The translations under genes were made by a program, and so were the position numbers. Below are positions 1-8,697 of a DNA stretch of 64,000 bases, in pieces. The notes under the pieces were generated by a model. That model ran no database searches. It was not told the origin of the DNA and worked only from the letters and a program-made list of their open reading frames with translations. The DNA comes from Adhaeribacter aquaticus DSM 16391. GTDB lineage: Bacteria > Bacteroidota > Bacteroidia > Cytophagales > Hymenobacteraceae. Positions within the stretch are counted from its first letter, which is position 1. Each line of letters begins with the position of its first letter. The DNA lies in assembly GCF_000473365.1 (NCBI RefSeq), contig NZ_KI421517.1, forward strand, positions 1,199,363 to 1,263,362. The letters are read 5' to 3'.

Positions 1-1665
1 GCCCTGAGCAGAAAAATCATTAAACACAATGGTTTTAGCATCTGGATTAACTACCGCATTAATACCGGCATAGCGCCTTGAAATTACCTGATATTGTTTT
101 TTGGTTTGAGTGTTAAGAGCGAAAGTACTTTCTATGCCATTATAAGGCGCATTAAATAAGAGAAATTTACCAGCAATTACCGGATGACCTATATTCTCAA
201 TTGTGTATGGCAATAAATCATTAAAAGCTCCTGTTTCAATGTTTATCTCCGAAATTGTTCTTTTATTTTCATGATTCCGGAGTACCACTATGCTTTTACC
301 ATCCGGTGCCCAATAAGGCATAGCCAAAAAATCGTTCTCCGGGCTGGGTATACGCTTTATTTCTTGTCCTGTACTGCCATCTAATATTACCAGCGCATTT
401 GTATTAGCAGTACTTACCTCTATAACGGCTATACGTTTGGCATCCGCAGAAAAAGCTGCGCTACTAAAACGGGTCTGGTGCGTCAGGACTTTATGCCTTT
501 TAGTTGCTATATCAAAGGTTTTGACTACGGTATAATTGCGTGTTCCCCAGCGAGGGTCGTATTCCGTTTCAGTCCAAACAATCTTATTCTGAGCTACCGA
601 TAACCTGGGGCCATTGTTCATAAAGCCTGGGGTAAACAGCTTTTTTTCCTGCTCGCCATTAGCACTTATCCACACAAAAACCGGAATATGTGAGAGGCCT
701 GTTTTTAAAGCTACCGTACTGCCATCTGCTAAAGGCTGTGGATAAAGGTAGTCGGTATAAGTATTATTCTTTCGTTTTGTTAACACTTTAGCCGGCGTTA
801 TAGTTAAGGCATCGGCTTGTTGGCGCCACAAAGAATCTACCTCCCTGACCATACTTCTATAAGTAGCAATTAAGCGCTTGCCTGTTTGTTGGCGCATTGC
901 CCGGGAGAATGTAAATGGTATGTAAAAATTATCTAAAGCTCCCTGCATTATATTGCCCCAAACATCGCCTTCGTGTTTCCGGCGCACATGCGTAACCATA
1001 TGATAGCCTGTGACATAATGATTTGGGACATTATCCCGGAAAGACCCCAAATGCTGCTTATTATAACTAAATGCTCCCCGCTCCAGCAAATTGGTTCGGA
1101 AAAGTAAATTAAAGTCTGGAATGCGGCCACGGCCACCCGAAGAATAAGCTGTTTCAGTAGCTACCGCATCGCCTTCCCAAAACCAATTAGGGACCGCCAT
1201 GTTACTAACGGCAGCTAAACCATTTTGTCCAAACGGATAATAAGCCCATTTAGCGCGGCTATGATACGCTTTTTCGTATTGTACAATGTGTCGGTATTCG
1301 TGAAGGGCTAATAAATTAAGCCAGTTGTTGGTACCTAACAAATTATAGTTCTGGGGAGAAGTAGTATAAAACTCACTTCGCCGCGGCGATAAGGCAACAA
1401 ACCCATTAGAAACAGTACCCTGATTTTGCAATAACACCGGAATTTTATGCGGAGCTGGTCCAAGGGAAGTGGCTAAGGGAGCATGAATATATTGTAAGGT
1501 ATTGGCCATACGCTGCCCTTCATGTTCCAGGCCTTTTGGAAAAACCATCTTAAAATGCGGGGTATTAATTTGGTTAAATTGAATGGAAGCCGGATTTGTT
1601 TCTAATTGAGCTGAGGCGGTCTGAGCAATTGCAAATAAAAACAGAAGCGAAATCTTTATTCGCAT
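1..1665 (-). CDS. Secreted HExxH metallopeptidase-like / beta-propeller protein, C-terminus missing
   Basis: The reading frame is open from an ATG at 1663-1665 to the window edge, so about 555 N-terminal residues are visible and the C-terminus is cut off. It begins with a signal peptide (hydrophobic stretch, then TASA-Q). Around residue 122 is an HEYRH motif, a match to the HExxH zinc site of gluzincin-type peptidases, inside the string LALHEYRHIVQYEKAYH. The second half (from about residue 260) has repeated blades of the TolB/WD40-like type (for example SADAKRIAVIEV, APDGKSIVVLR). Bacteroidota carry many such peptidase plus propeller proteins of unknown substrate. The role is inferred as an exported, possibly surface peptidase; activity is not shown. 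Confidence 0.75.
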   Translation of the reverse strand, partial: MRIKISLLFLFAIAQTASAQLETNPASIQFNQINTPHFKMVFPKGLEHEGQRMANTLQYIHAPLATSLGPAPHKIPVLLQNQGTVSNGFVALSPRRSEFYTTSPQNYNLLGTNNWLNLLALHEYRHIVQYEKAYHSRAKWAYYPFGQNGLAAVSNMAVPNWFWEGDAVATETAYSSGGRGRIPDFNLLFRTNLLERGAFSYNKQHLGSFRDNVPNHYVTGYHMVTHVRRKHEGDVWGNIMQGALDNFYIPFTFSRAMRQQTGKRLIATYRSMVREVDSLWRQQADALTITPAKVLTKRKNNTYTDYLYPQPLADGSTVALKTGLSHIPVFVWISANGEQEKKLFTPGFMNNGPRLSVAQNKIVWTETEYDPRWGTRNYTVVKTFDIATKRHKVLTHQTRFSSAAFSADAKRIAVIEVSTANTNALVILDGSTGQEIKRIPSPENDFLAMPYWAPDGKSIVVLRNHENKRTISEINIETGAFNDLLPYTIENIGHPVIAGKFLLFNAPYNGIESTFALNTQTKKQYQVISRRYAGINAVVNPDAKTIVFNDFSAQG

Positions 1666-1764
1666 AGAAGTTATTTAACAAAATTAATATTAAAACAGAG
1701 TGAGCCTTTCTGGCTAACCAAGTAATGCTTTACCTAACAATATTATTGTTTTAGGTTAACAATA

Positions 1765-1796
1765 AAAAAGCCGGCAATACAAATAGCCGGCTTTTT
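1765..1796 (-). terminator. Rho-independent terminator
   Basis: Perfect 11-bp stem (AAAAAGCCGGC and its complement, 1765-1775 and 1786-1796) with a 10-nt loop. It follows the stop of the minus-strand lipoprotein gene ending at 1813, and the stem's own T run supplies the U tract. Confidence 0.85.
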
Positions 1797-1812
1797 AATT
1801 CTTCAAATTTAC

Positions 1813-2505
1813 TTACTTTTTAACATGCTGGTACAAATCGCGGGCATCACTGCTACTCTCCAATGCCAGGTATTCGGCCTGCAAGGCTTTAATTTTTATT
1901 CGATGAGTTGCAGGAATACCTGATTCTACTTGCTGTTTCCGGTCGTTAAGCTGGCCATAAACATAATCTACATAGTCCCAGTCGTCTTGCGTCCATTTGT
2001 TATTTTTAGCCCGTACAATGCCCATAAATAATAAATATGTTTCCCGCATATCTGCTCCGGAGATAGAAGCTAAATCACGGTTTCCGCCCAGTAATTCTTG
2101 TTGCCATTGCTGAATTTTAGCTGGATCCAGCGGGGTACCTTGCCGTTGATCCTGCTGGCTCTCCCACCTTTTGTATTTTGCTTTTAGTTTGGCGTACTCG
2201 GCTTTAGTTTCAGCCGATAGACTATCTGCTTTAGCATCTAACCGGGCTGATTTTTCTTTGAATTCTTCTTTTACTTGTGGCCAGTTTTCTTTGGCATTGT
2301 TTTCTGTTTTATTGGCTTTGCTATTTACCCAGGCCCTAAAATCATCAAGCTCTCTGGAAACTTTGGTCTCTCTTCTGGTTACCCGGATTGTATCATTGTT
2401 ATCAGAATTACTAAGGCCTTGGGAAGAATTTGTACTCCTGGATTCACAGGCAAACAAGCCCGCTGTTACAATAAAAATTAATGCTAATTTATTTAATGCT
2501 TTCAT
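1813..2505 (-). CDS. Putative coiled-coil lipoprotein
   Basis: Protein of about 230 residues. The ATG at 2503-2505 is preferred over an upstream in-frame one because it gives a clean lipoprotein signal (MKALNKLALIFIVTAGLFAC, lipobox LFAC, then ESRS). The middle, residues 50-120, is rich in Lys, Glu and Ala (for example AKADSLSAETKAEYAKLKAKY) and should form a coiled coil. There is no recognisable catalytic motif. It resembles small conserved Bacteroidota lipoproteins of unknown function. It is monocistronic with its own terminator. Confidence 0.75.
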   Translation of the reverse strand: MKALNKLALIFIVTAGLFACESRSTNSSQGLSNSDNNDTIRVTRRETKVSRELDDFRAWVNSKANKTENNAKENWPQVKEEFKEKSARLDAKADSLSAETKAEYAKLKAKYKRWESQQDQRQGTPLDPAKIQQWQQELLGGNRDLASISGADMRETYLLFMGIVRAKNNKWTQDDWDYVDYVYGQLNDRKQQVESGIPATHRIKIKALQAEYLALESSSDARDLYQHVKK

Positions 2506-2712
2506 AGTTCTTTCATTTAGTTTTATAGGCAGATATATACATCTTATTCGATATACAGGTAGAATGGTTTCTTTACAGGATAAAAGCACTTAATAACTTA
2601 GTCCAGAAGAGCACTAACTATCTGGTTACTTCTATCTCCTGCAACTAGATAGCTCCAACAGTTTATATAAGTACCGTTTTATTGAGTTAATTTTAATTAA
2701 AAGAATAGCATT

Positions 2713-4068
2713 TTGGTTTTCTCTCCTACAGCAGATCGGTATGATAAGTGGCTAACGTGGCTACAACAACCTGTTGATAACAGTCCGTTAATTATATTCC
2801 GGATATTTTTTGGCTTACTGTTATTTCTAGAAACTAGCGGAGCTATCGTTACGGGTTGGGTTAAAGAAAACCTGATTTTACCTAAAATACTTTTTCCTTT
2901 TATAGGTTTTGAATGGCTGAAGCCCCTACCCGGTAGCGGTATGTATTGTTATTACGACTTAATGGCTGTATTGGGCTTCTTTGTTTTAATAGGCTTCTGG
3001 TACCGGGTGAGTTTAGGGTTATTTACATTGCTGTGGTGGGCCACTTACCTGATGCAAAAAACCAGTTACAACAACCATTATTATTTAATAATACTGCTGT
3101 GCTTTCTGATGCTGCTGGTTCCGGCTAATGCCTATGCATCATGGGATGCCCGCCAGCACCCCCAAATAAGAAGCTTAAGTTGCCCCCGCTGGTGCCTGGT
3201 TATATTTGCCGCACAATTAGGTATAGTTTATACTTTTGCAGCCATTGCAAAAATATATCCTGACTGGTTAGCCGCTAAACCAATCAGTATCTGGTTTGCA
3301 AGCAAGGCTCATTATCCTGTAATTGGTAATCTACTACAGCAAAAAGGAATACAACAACTTATTGCTTTTGGTGGTATTGCCTTTGACTTAACCATTACCC
3401 CGCTGTTGCTGTGGCGCCGTACTCGTAAAGCAGCCTTTTTTTTAGGATTAATTTTCCACTTATTTAATTCAGTAGTTTTTGCCGTTGGTGTATTCCCTTA
3501 TATGGCTCTGGCTTTTTCCGTTTTCTTTTTTTCACCGGAAACTAGCCATAAACTATTTTTCCGTAAAAAGCCACCGTTAACTGATTTAAATATTAATCAG
3601 AAAAAGAACAATAAAACACCCCTGATTTTTTATGTATTAGCTTTATATTTTGTTCTACAGGTATGGTTACCGCTGCGTCACTGGTTTATACCGGGAGATG
3701 TACATTGGACCGAGGAAGGCCATCGTATGGCCTGGCAAATGATGCTACGCGCAAAAAGCGGAACCCTATATTATTTAGTAAAAGATAGCAGTACCGGTAA
3801 AACAGCAACTGTAAATCCAGAAGAATTTCTGACGCCAAAGCAGGCACGTATTTTAGCTACCCGACCGGATATGATCTGGCAAATGGCCCAATATTTAAAA
3901 GTGCACTTTCAGAAACAAGAATACCGGCACGTACAGGTATATGCTTATAGCATGGCCAGCTTAAACGGCCGACCCTACCAGCCATTGATTGATAGTACGG
4001 TTAATCTTGCTGCCGTTCGCTGGCGTCCCTTTCACCATGCTGCCTGGATCTTACCTATATCAGAGTAA
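2713..4068 (+). CDS. HTTM-domain membrane protein, vitamin K-dependent gamma-carboxylase-like
   Basis: A 451-residue polytopic membrane protein with several hydrophobic segments in its first 330 residues. The string QLGIVYTFAAIAKIYPDWL (about residues 173-191) matches the conserved core of bacterial HTTM/VKG-carboxylase proteins, and a soluble C-terminal part with the motif GHRMAWQMMLR follows, as in the family. The eukaryotic homologue gamma-carboxylates glutamate using reduced vitamin K; the bacterial substrate is unknown. The only usable start between the in-frame stop at 2698 and the conserved region is TTG at 2713. It converges with the Nudix gene, leaving 2 bp between the stops. Confidence 0.8.
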   Translation: MVFSPTADRYDKWLTWLQQPVDNSPLIIFRIFFGLLLFLETSGAIVTGWVKENLILPKILFPFIGFEWLKPLPGSGMYCYYDLMAVLGFFVLIGFWYRVSLGLFTLLWWATYLMQKTSYNNHYYLIILLCFLMLLVPANAYASWDARQHPQIRSLSCPRWCLVIFAAQLGIVYTFAAIAKIYPDWLAAKPISIWFASKAHYPVIGNLLQQKGIQQLIAFGGIAFDLTITPLLLWRRTRKAAFFLGLIFHLFNSVVFAVGVFPYMALAFSVFFFSPETSHKLFFRKKPPLTDLNINQKKNNKTPLIFYVLALYFVLQVWLPLRHWFIPGDVHWTEEGHRMAWQMMLRAKSGTLYYLVKDSSTGKTATVNPEEFLTPKQARILATRPDMIWQMAQYLKVHFQKQEYRHVQVYAYSMASLNGRPYQPLIDSTVNLAAVRWRPFHHAAWILPISE

Positions 4069-4070
4069 GC

Positions 4071-4691
4071 TCAATCAAAAAGTATTTCCTTACCCGGATT
4101 ATCCATGTATTCAAACATTAGCTTAATATGGCCTTCGGTGCCCCGTTCTACTGACAATTCTGGCAAAGCATCTCGTTTAAAAAACTGTGCATCCAGCGTT
4201 TCTGAACCCTGTTGCAAAGTGCCACCTATAATTTCACAAAGAATAAACAGTTTATAAGTATGATAAGGCGTTGGCGGATAGGCATGAAATTTTTTATCAA
4301 ACACGCCTAGTAATTTTACCGCTTTCACCTCTAAACCAGCCTCTTCCTGCGTTTCTTTTACGGCTACCTCACCGGGAGAATACCCAACATCGGCCCAACC
4401 ACCCGGTAACGCCCAACAATTATCTACCTTTTCCCGAACCATAAGTATTTTGCCTTCTTTAAATACAACGGCCCGAACATCGGTTTTAGGGGTTTGATAT
4501 CCTACTTCATTTGTAAATAACTCCCGAACTTTAGTTATTTCTGTATCTGAAATTTCAGACATTAATTTTACACTAATCTCACTTAATTCCTGATAACGCT
4601 CCTGGTCGAAACTGTTTTCGGCATAGGTTAGTCCGGCTTTAGCTAACGCCTGCACGCGCTTTGCATATTCCAGCCATGGGTGTTGTTGCAT
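4071..4691 (-). CDS. Nudix hydrolase (Nudix_N_2 type, ADP-ribose pyrophosphatase-like)
   Basis: A 206-residue protein. Residues 1-60 resemble the helical Nudix_N_2 domain found in hydrolases of nucleoside diphosphates linked to a second moiety; residues 70-200 are the Nudix fold. The Nudix box spans residues 97-120 (GGWADVGYSPGEVAVKETQEEAGL). The catalytic EE pair is present, but the usual RE is KE, and two further box positions are D101 and Y104 where Glu is common. The substrate cannot be read from sequence; ADP-ribose or a related dinucleotide is likely by family. It stands alone on the minus strand. Confidence 0.88.
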   Translation of the reverse strand: MQQHPWLEYAKRVQALAKAGLTYAENSFDQERYQELSEISVKLMSEISDTEITKVRELFTNEVGYQTPKTDVRAVVFKEGKILMVREKVDNCWALPGGWADVGYSPGEVAVKETQEEAGLEVKAVKLLGVFDKKFHAYPPTPYHTYKLFILCEIIGGTLQQGSETLDAQFFKRDALPELSVERGTEGHIKLMFEYMDNPGKEILFD

Positions 4692-5248
4692 AATTGAATT
4701 TCTATTTTAGGGCAAGATAAGCAGATAATATATTTAGACGCCTTTACTCAACTTACTTTTTTGCGTTGCCTTATATTCTGAAGAGCTTTTTATTCCATAT
4801 TAATAGCCTTAAGTTATAAGCTTATATTTACCTATTAGCAAAAAGTAAAGGTTGTACTAGCAATCATTATCTAATGGACTTTTTAGAGGGAGACCTATAA
4901 TCCTGTAGAATCGTTCCCTTAAAAAGGCAAGAGCGACACCCACCGTAACCACTTCAGAAAACCGAGGCTCGTTTATTATAGCAATTTTGGCTAGGAGATA
5001 AAAAAAGGAAAGTGATGAATGGAATTTTCTTGTTATCCCGCAGGCAATCCAGTACCACAGTTCTTAATATATTTATTTTGGCTTTCCTCATCTGCCGGCA
5101 AAGATTTGTTTATCCTTTAGAAACTCAGGTATAAATTTTTATAAACTTTATAGGTAGTCAATCAGACTATTAGATAAAGCTTCCCTGATTACCGAGGGAA
5201 GCTTTATTCCTTAATAAGAAATTGTAAATATTTAACTTTTATCCCTGT
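4692..5248. other. Intergenic region, no gene seen
   Basis: About 557 bp between the Nudix start and the HAD gene stop. I see no credible ORF, tRNA or known riboswitch. The only clear element is the terminator at 5174-5207. The right-hand part should hold the promoter of the Nudix gene, but no convincing TAnnTTTG box was found. Confidence 0.6.
5174..5207 (-). terminator. Rho-independent terminator
   Basis: Perfect 13-bp stem (5174-5186 with 5195-5207, core AAAGCTTCCCT) and an 8-nt loop, about 40 bp past the stop of the HAD hydrolase gene on the minus strand. Confidence 0.75.
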
Positions 5249-5908
5249 TTATTGTAACAAATCAGCTAATTTATCCACTGATAACTCATCAAAATCATTT
5301 ATTACCAGGTGCGTATGAGATAACTCTTCTGCTGTATGTGTAGTAGTGATTCCTACTACTTTCATATTAGCTTTTAAGCCTGCTTCTACCCCGGTTGTAG
5401 AATCTTCCATTACAATACAGCGATCACTAGAAATATTCACCATTTCAGCCGCTTTTAAATATATTTCAGGATCTGGCTTACCTTTTTTAACTTGTTTAGC
5501 ATCTATAATAGCATCAAAATAATGGCGTACCCCGATTTTATGTAATATGAAATCGACATTGGACGTAGGAGCATTGGTAGCTACAGCGGTGGCAACATTA
5601 TTCTTTTTCAGCTCTTCCAGAAAGTTGATCAATCCTTTAACCGGCACCATTTCCGGCCCGTGCAAATCGCGGTATAAGGCTTCCTTTTCTTCTCCTAATT
5701 TATCACTTTCTTCTGCGGAGAGCTCTTTTCCTAATATATTCTTAAGAGCATCTTTATTGGTTTTGCCATAAATATTTTTACCCAGTTCTTCTTCTTTAAT
5801 ATCAATCTGGTGAATTTTACAAAACTCAACCCAGGCACTTTTATGGTAAGGATTGCTGTCAATAATCACACCATCCATATCAAATAAAACGGCAAATTTT
5901 TCTTTCAT
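5249..5908 (-). CDS. HAD-superfamily phosphatase, beta-phosphoglucomutase-like
   Basis: A 219-residue protein when started at the ATG 5906-5908 (MKEKFAVLFDMDGV); an in-frame ATG 18 bp upstream lies only 7 bp from a terminator hairpin and is less likely. HAD motif I is DMDGV (D10 nucleophile, D12 acid/base), motif II is the Thr in VATNAP, motif III Lys is in KKGKPDPEIY, and motif IV is MEDSTTGVEAG. The cap domain lies between motifs I and II. By family it hydrolyses or isomerises a small phosphorylated sugar; the exact substrate is unknown. Confidence 0.88.
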   Translation of the reverse strand: MKEKFAVLFDMDGVIIDSNPYHKSAWVEFCKIHQIDIKEEELGKNIYGKTNKDALKNILGKELSAEESDKLGEEKEALYRDLHGPEMVPVKGLINFLEELKKNNVATAVATNAPTSNVDFILHKIGVRHYFDAIIDAKQVKKGKPDPEIYLKAAEMVNISSDRCIVMEDSTTGVEAGLKANMKVVGITTTHTAEELSHTHLVINDFDELSVDKLADLLQ

Positions 5909-5932
5909 AGTTAGTTTAGTCAACATAAAAAC

Positions 5933-5971
5933 AAAACAGACATACGCAATATTTGGTTGTATGTCTGTTTT
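5933..5971 (-). terminator. Rho-independent terminator
   Basis: Perfect 13-bp stem (AAAACAGACATAC at 5933-5945 with 5959-5971). Read on the minus strand it is followed by TTTTGTTTTT. It ends the transcript of the gene whose stop is at 6020 and separates it from the HAD gene. Confidence 0.82.
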
Positions 5972-6019
5972 ATAAAGAAATTTAGTAAATTTTATCAGGC
6001 TACAAGTTTGCTCCTGGTA

Positions 6020-6460
6020 TTAGAGTTGCGGGCTTGTTAAATGTTTTTCCAGGCTAGAGGAAAGCTTTGTCAGGTAAGTTTTGGTTCTTTGTTTGGGTGT
6101 TCCTTTAGTTCGTTCTTTTTTAGGCAAACGGCCCAACTGAGAATACGCTACATTATCTGCCACCATATCTACTAAATTATCTTTAAAATAAAAGGTCAGA
6201 TCAAAATTAGTAGTCCCAGCATCATCGGTAAAAGAACCTCTGCCTGCTATTAAGTTTTCTGTCTCGTCTATATTATGTGAAGTAAAGCGCTGAGGGGGCA
6301 AAGTAGCCTTTACCCACGACAAAGTAGAATCTAATAAAACCTCTTTTTTAGTATTAGGCACTCTTATAGTTGCCGTAAAACCATACCGTTTGTCGGTCTG
6401 GGCCTGGGTCTGAAAAATAAAGGCTCCCAATACTATTAGTAATAATAACAACCTCTTCAT
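6020..6460 (-). CDS. Small exported protein of unknown function
   Basis: A 146-residue protein with a signal peptide (MKRLLLLLIVLGAFIFQTQAQ) and a compact beta-rich mature part. The layout (VLLDSTLSWVKATL, then AGRGSFTDDAG, then LTFYFKDNLVDM) recalls small DUF4468-type exported proteins of Bacteroidota, but this is a weak resemblance and I do not claim the family. The C-terminus is basic (KKERTKGTPKQRTKTYLTKLSS). Its ATG directly follows a 14-bp perfect inverted repeat that separates it from yebC upstream. Confidence 0.7.
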   Translation of the reverse strand: MKRLLLLLIVLGAFIFQTQAQTDKRYGFTATIRVPNTKKEVLLDSTLSWVKATLPPQRFTSHNIDETENLIAGRGSFTDDAGTTNFDLTFYFKDNLVDMVADNVAYSQLGRLPKKERTKGTPKQRTKTYLTKLSSSLEKHLTSPQL

Positions 6461-6502
6461 ATATATCGGTAATAAGATTAAATATTCCTATTACCGATAT
6501 AT
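6461..6502 (-). repeat. 14-bp perfect inverted repeat abutting a start codon
   Basis: Arms ATATATCGGTAATA (6461-6474) and its exact complement (6489-6502) with a 14-nt loop. On the minus strand the hairpin lies 15 bp after the yebC stop and ends directly at the ATG (6458-6460) of the next gene. No U tract follows, so it is not a standard terminator. Confidence 0.75.
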
Positions 6503-6517
6503 GTAAAAAGAGTTTAC

Positions 6518-7225
6518 TTAAGCCATATTATGATAGACGGCCTGCACATCATCGTCCTCTTCAATTTTTTCAACCAAATTTTCGATTTCTTCGGCTTGTT
6601 CATCAGTTACCTCTACCCGGGTGTTAGGAATGCGCTGTAGTTCGGCACTGGTTACTGGCAAGTTTTTTTCTTCCAGGGCTTTTTGCATGGCACCAAAATC
6701 AGCAAAGGCAGTTTCTACTATAATCTCGCCTTCGTGCTCATAAATATCTTCAGCACCGTAATCAATTAAATCCAGTTCCACTTCTTCTAAATTCAAACCC
6801 TCAGCTGGTAGGCGAAATATGCCTTTGCGGGTAAAAATAAAATCTAAAGAACCTGTTTTACCTACACTACCACCCGCACGGGAGAAGTATACCCGCATAT
6901 TTGCTATTGTCCGGTTAATGTTGTCGGTAGCAGTTTCTACTAAAATAGCAATGCCGTATGGGCCATAGCCTTCGTATACAACCTCCTCGTAATTTTTTTC
7001 TTCTTTAGAAGAAGCTCTTTTAATGGCCGCCTCTACCCTGTCTTTAGGCATGTTTACACCTTTGGCATTTTGGATGGCCGTGCGTAAACGCGCATTTGAT
7101 TCCGGACTAGGCCCGCCTTCTTTTACGGCAATTACAATCTCTTTTCCTAGCCGCGAAAAGGCTTTAGACATTTTATCCCATCGCTTGAACTTGCGAGCTT
7201 TTCTAAACTCAAATGCTCTTCCCAT
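6518..7225 (-). CDS. yebC: YebC/TACO1-family translation factor or DNA-binding regulator
   Basis: A 235-residue protein, close to the usual length of about 240. The N-terminus MGRAFEFRKARKFKRWDKMSKAF is the Bacteroidota version of the family's basic start, followed by KEIVIAVKEGG, RTAIQNAKGVNMPKDRVEAAIKRA and YEGYGPYGIAILVE, all family signatures. The C-terminus is acidic. Members were first described as PmpR-like transcription regulators; more recent work places YebC/TACO1 on the ribosome, helping synthesis through proline stretches. A Bacteroidota-type promoter lies just upstream (7269-7300). Confidence 0.93.
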   Translation of the reverse strand: MGRAFEFRKARKFKRWDKMSKAFSRLGKEIVIAVKEGGPSPESNARLRTAIQNAKGVNMPKDRVEAAIKRASSKEEKNYEEVVYEGYGPYGIAILVETATDNINRTIANMRVYFSRAGGSVGKTGSLDFIFTRKGIFRLPAEGLNLEEVELDLIDYGAEDIYEHEGEIIVETAFADFGAMQKALEEKNLPVTSAELQRIPNTRVEVTDEQAEEIENLVEKIEEDDDVQAVYHNMA

Positions 7226-7268
7226 ATTATGATGTTATATAGCTATTACTGATTTATTTTTTAGCTAA

Positions 7269-7300
7269 CAAAGATAAGAAAGTCAAAAAGAAATATCCAA
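7269..7300 (-). promoter_or_regulatory. Candidate Bacteroidota sigma-A promoter of yebC
   Basis: On the minus strand: TTG (7298-7300), 21-nt spacer, then TATCTTTG (7269-7276), a full match to the TAnnTTTG -7 consensus. The predicted leader to the yebC ATG at 7225 is about 40 nt. Confidence 0.45.
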
Positions 7301-7302
7301 TT

Positions 7303-8697
7303 TTAGTCCGGAATAGGTAATGCATTTTGATTTAGCTTACTAAACAGCCAACCCAAAAACAGACCAAGCAGGCTGGCCCCTAATCCATACATCAGCGGAT
7401 TTACTAAGCTAGTAAGATAAATAGCGATCAACCAGGTTCCCATACCCATAATCATAGAAAGTATAGCGGCGGCTGGTGTTGTACGCGGCAGGTAAATGCC
7501 AGCCACCATAGGTACAAATAAAGAAACTAAACTAAGGGCCGATGACTCACTCACTAATTCATAAATATTGCTGCGCATTAATGCAAATCCTAAAGACACT
7601 ACTGAAACCAACAATACACTAATCCGCGACAGCAACAGCAAGTGCTTATCCGTTATCTGCCTAAAAAAGGGTTTCAGAATGTTCTCACTTAGAATAGCGG
7701 CCGGTGCCAGGATGGCACCACTGGCGGTACTCATAATAGCAGATAGTAATGCCCCGAAAAATAATATTTTTAAACCTATAGAAGATTGCTTCATTATTAA
7801 TCCGGGTACCAGCATTTGAGTATCGCTGACCATTAGTTCCGGGTGCAGCACTTTGGCATATAAAGCTAATACTAATGGCATAATGGCTACTGTTAAATAC
7901 ATGAAACCGGCAGCGAAAGAAGAAGCTACTGCTACCTTTTCAGATTTAGAGGCCATTACCCGTTGGAAAACATCCTGCTGAGGAATAGAACCCAAACCAA
8001 TGGTTATCCACATAGCTAAGTAATTTAACCATTCCGCCTTTGTGGTTGAAGTTGGATAAAACTGAAAAAAATTAGCTGGTAAAGTATCTTTTACCTGAGC
8101 AAAGGGAATTGTTAAACATACTGATACAGTAACTATAAGGAGTCCGATAATGATTAGAATAGTTTGCAGGAAATCGGTAATTGATACCGACCACATACCA
8201 CCTAAAAAAGTATAGCCAACAACTATAAAAAAACCGATAGCTATACCGGTAGTTAGGGCTACCCCGGCTACCAGATTTAAAATAATTCCTAATGCCACTA
8301 ATTGGGCAGCTATCCAGCCAAAGTAAGAGATTATTAAAAAAAAAGAGGCAATAAGTTCAGTATGGCGGTTGTAACAAACCCGGTAAAAAGTACCAAAGGT
8401 TAGCAGGTTCATCCGGTACAACTTTTTAGCGAAGAAAAACCCAATCAAGATTAAGCAAAGCGATGCGCCTAACGGATCTTCAATAATGCCTAATAATCCT
8501 TTTTCTGCAAATTCGGATGAAGCGCCCAACAAGGTTTCGGAACCAAACCAGGTAGCAAAAACTACCGCAGTAGCAACTGGAAATGGTAACCTACGGCCAG
8601 CAAGTAAATAATCAGTATTGTTTTTAACCCGGCTGGATGCCCATACTCCTACTAAAGCATTCAGAACCAAATACACCAGAATAAAGAATAAAAGCAT
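7303..8697 (-). CDS. Sodium:solute symporter (SSS family)
   Basis: A 464-residue polytopic inner-membrane protein with about 12-13 hydrophobic helices. Family marks include NTDYLLAGRRLPFPVATAVVFATWFGSETLLGAS in helices 1-2, GGMWSVSITDFLQ and SAIMSTASGAILAPAA. The SSS family couples sodium entry to uptake of sugars, amino acids, vitamins or organic acids; substrate cannot be inferred, and the neighbours (YebC downstream, beta-propellers upstream) give no hint. A 26-bp tandem duplication lies about 110 bp upstream of its start. Confidence 0.9.
   Translation of the reverse strand: MLLFFILVYLVLNALVGVWASSRVKNNTDYLLAGRRLPFPVATAVVFATWFGSETLLGASSEFAEKGLLGIIEDPLGASLCLILIGFFFAKKLYRMNLLTFGTFYRVCYNRHTELIASFFLIISYFGWIAAQLVALGIILNLVAGVALTTGIAIGFFIVVGYTFLGGMWSVSITDFLQTILIIIGLLIVTVSVCLTIPFAQVKDTLPANFFQFYPTSTTKAEWLNYLAMWITIGLGSIPQQDVFQRVMASKSEKVAVASSFAAGFMYLTVAIMPLVLALYAKVLHPELMVSDTQMLVPGLIMKQSSIGLKILFFGALLSAIMSTASGAILAPAAILSENILKPFFRQITDKHLLLLSRISVLLVSVVSLGFALMRSNIYELVSESSALSLVSLFVPMVAGIYLPRTTPAAAILSMIMGMGTWLIAIYLTSLVNPLMYGLGASLLGLFLGWLFSKLNQNALPIPD

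Noticed and set aside
2171-2593. 140-codon plus-strand frame opposite the small lipoprotein
   Set aside because: Lies antisense within the 1813-2505 gene, whose lipobox and coiled coil make that strand the coding one.
4900-5000. Possible structured RNA in the 4692-5248 gap
   Set aside because: A few short complementary stretches are present, but no cloverleaf, T-loop or known riboswitch core could be built.
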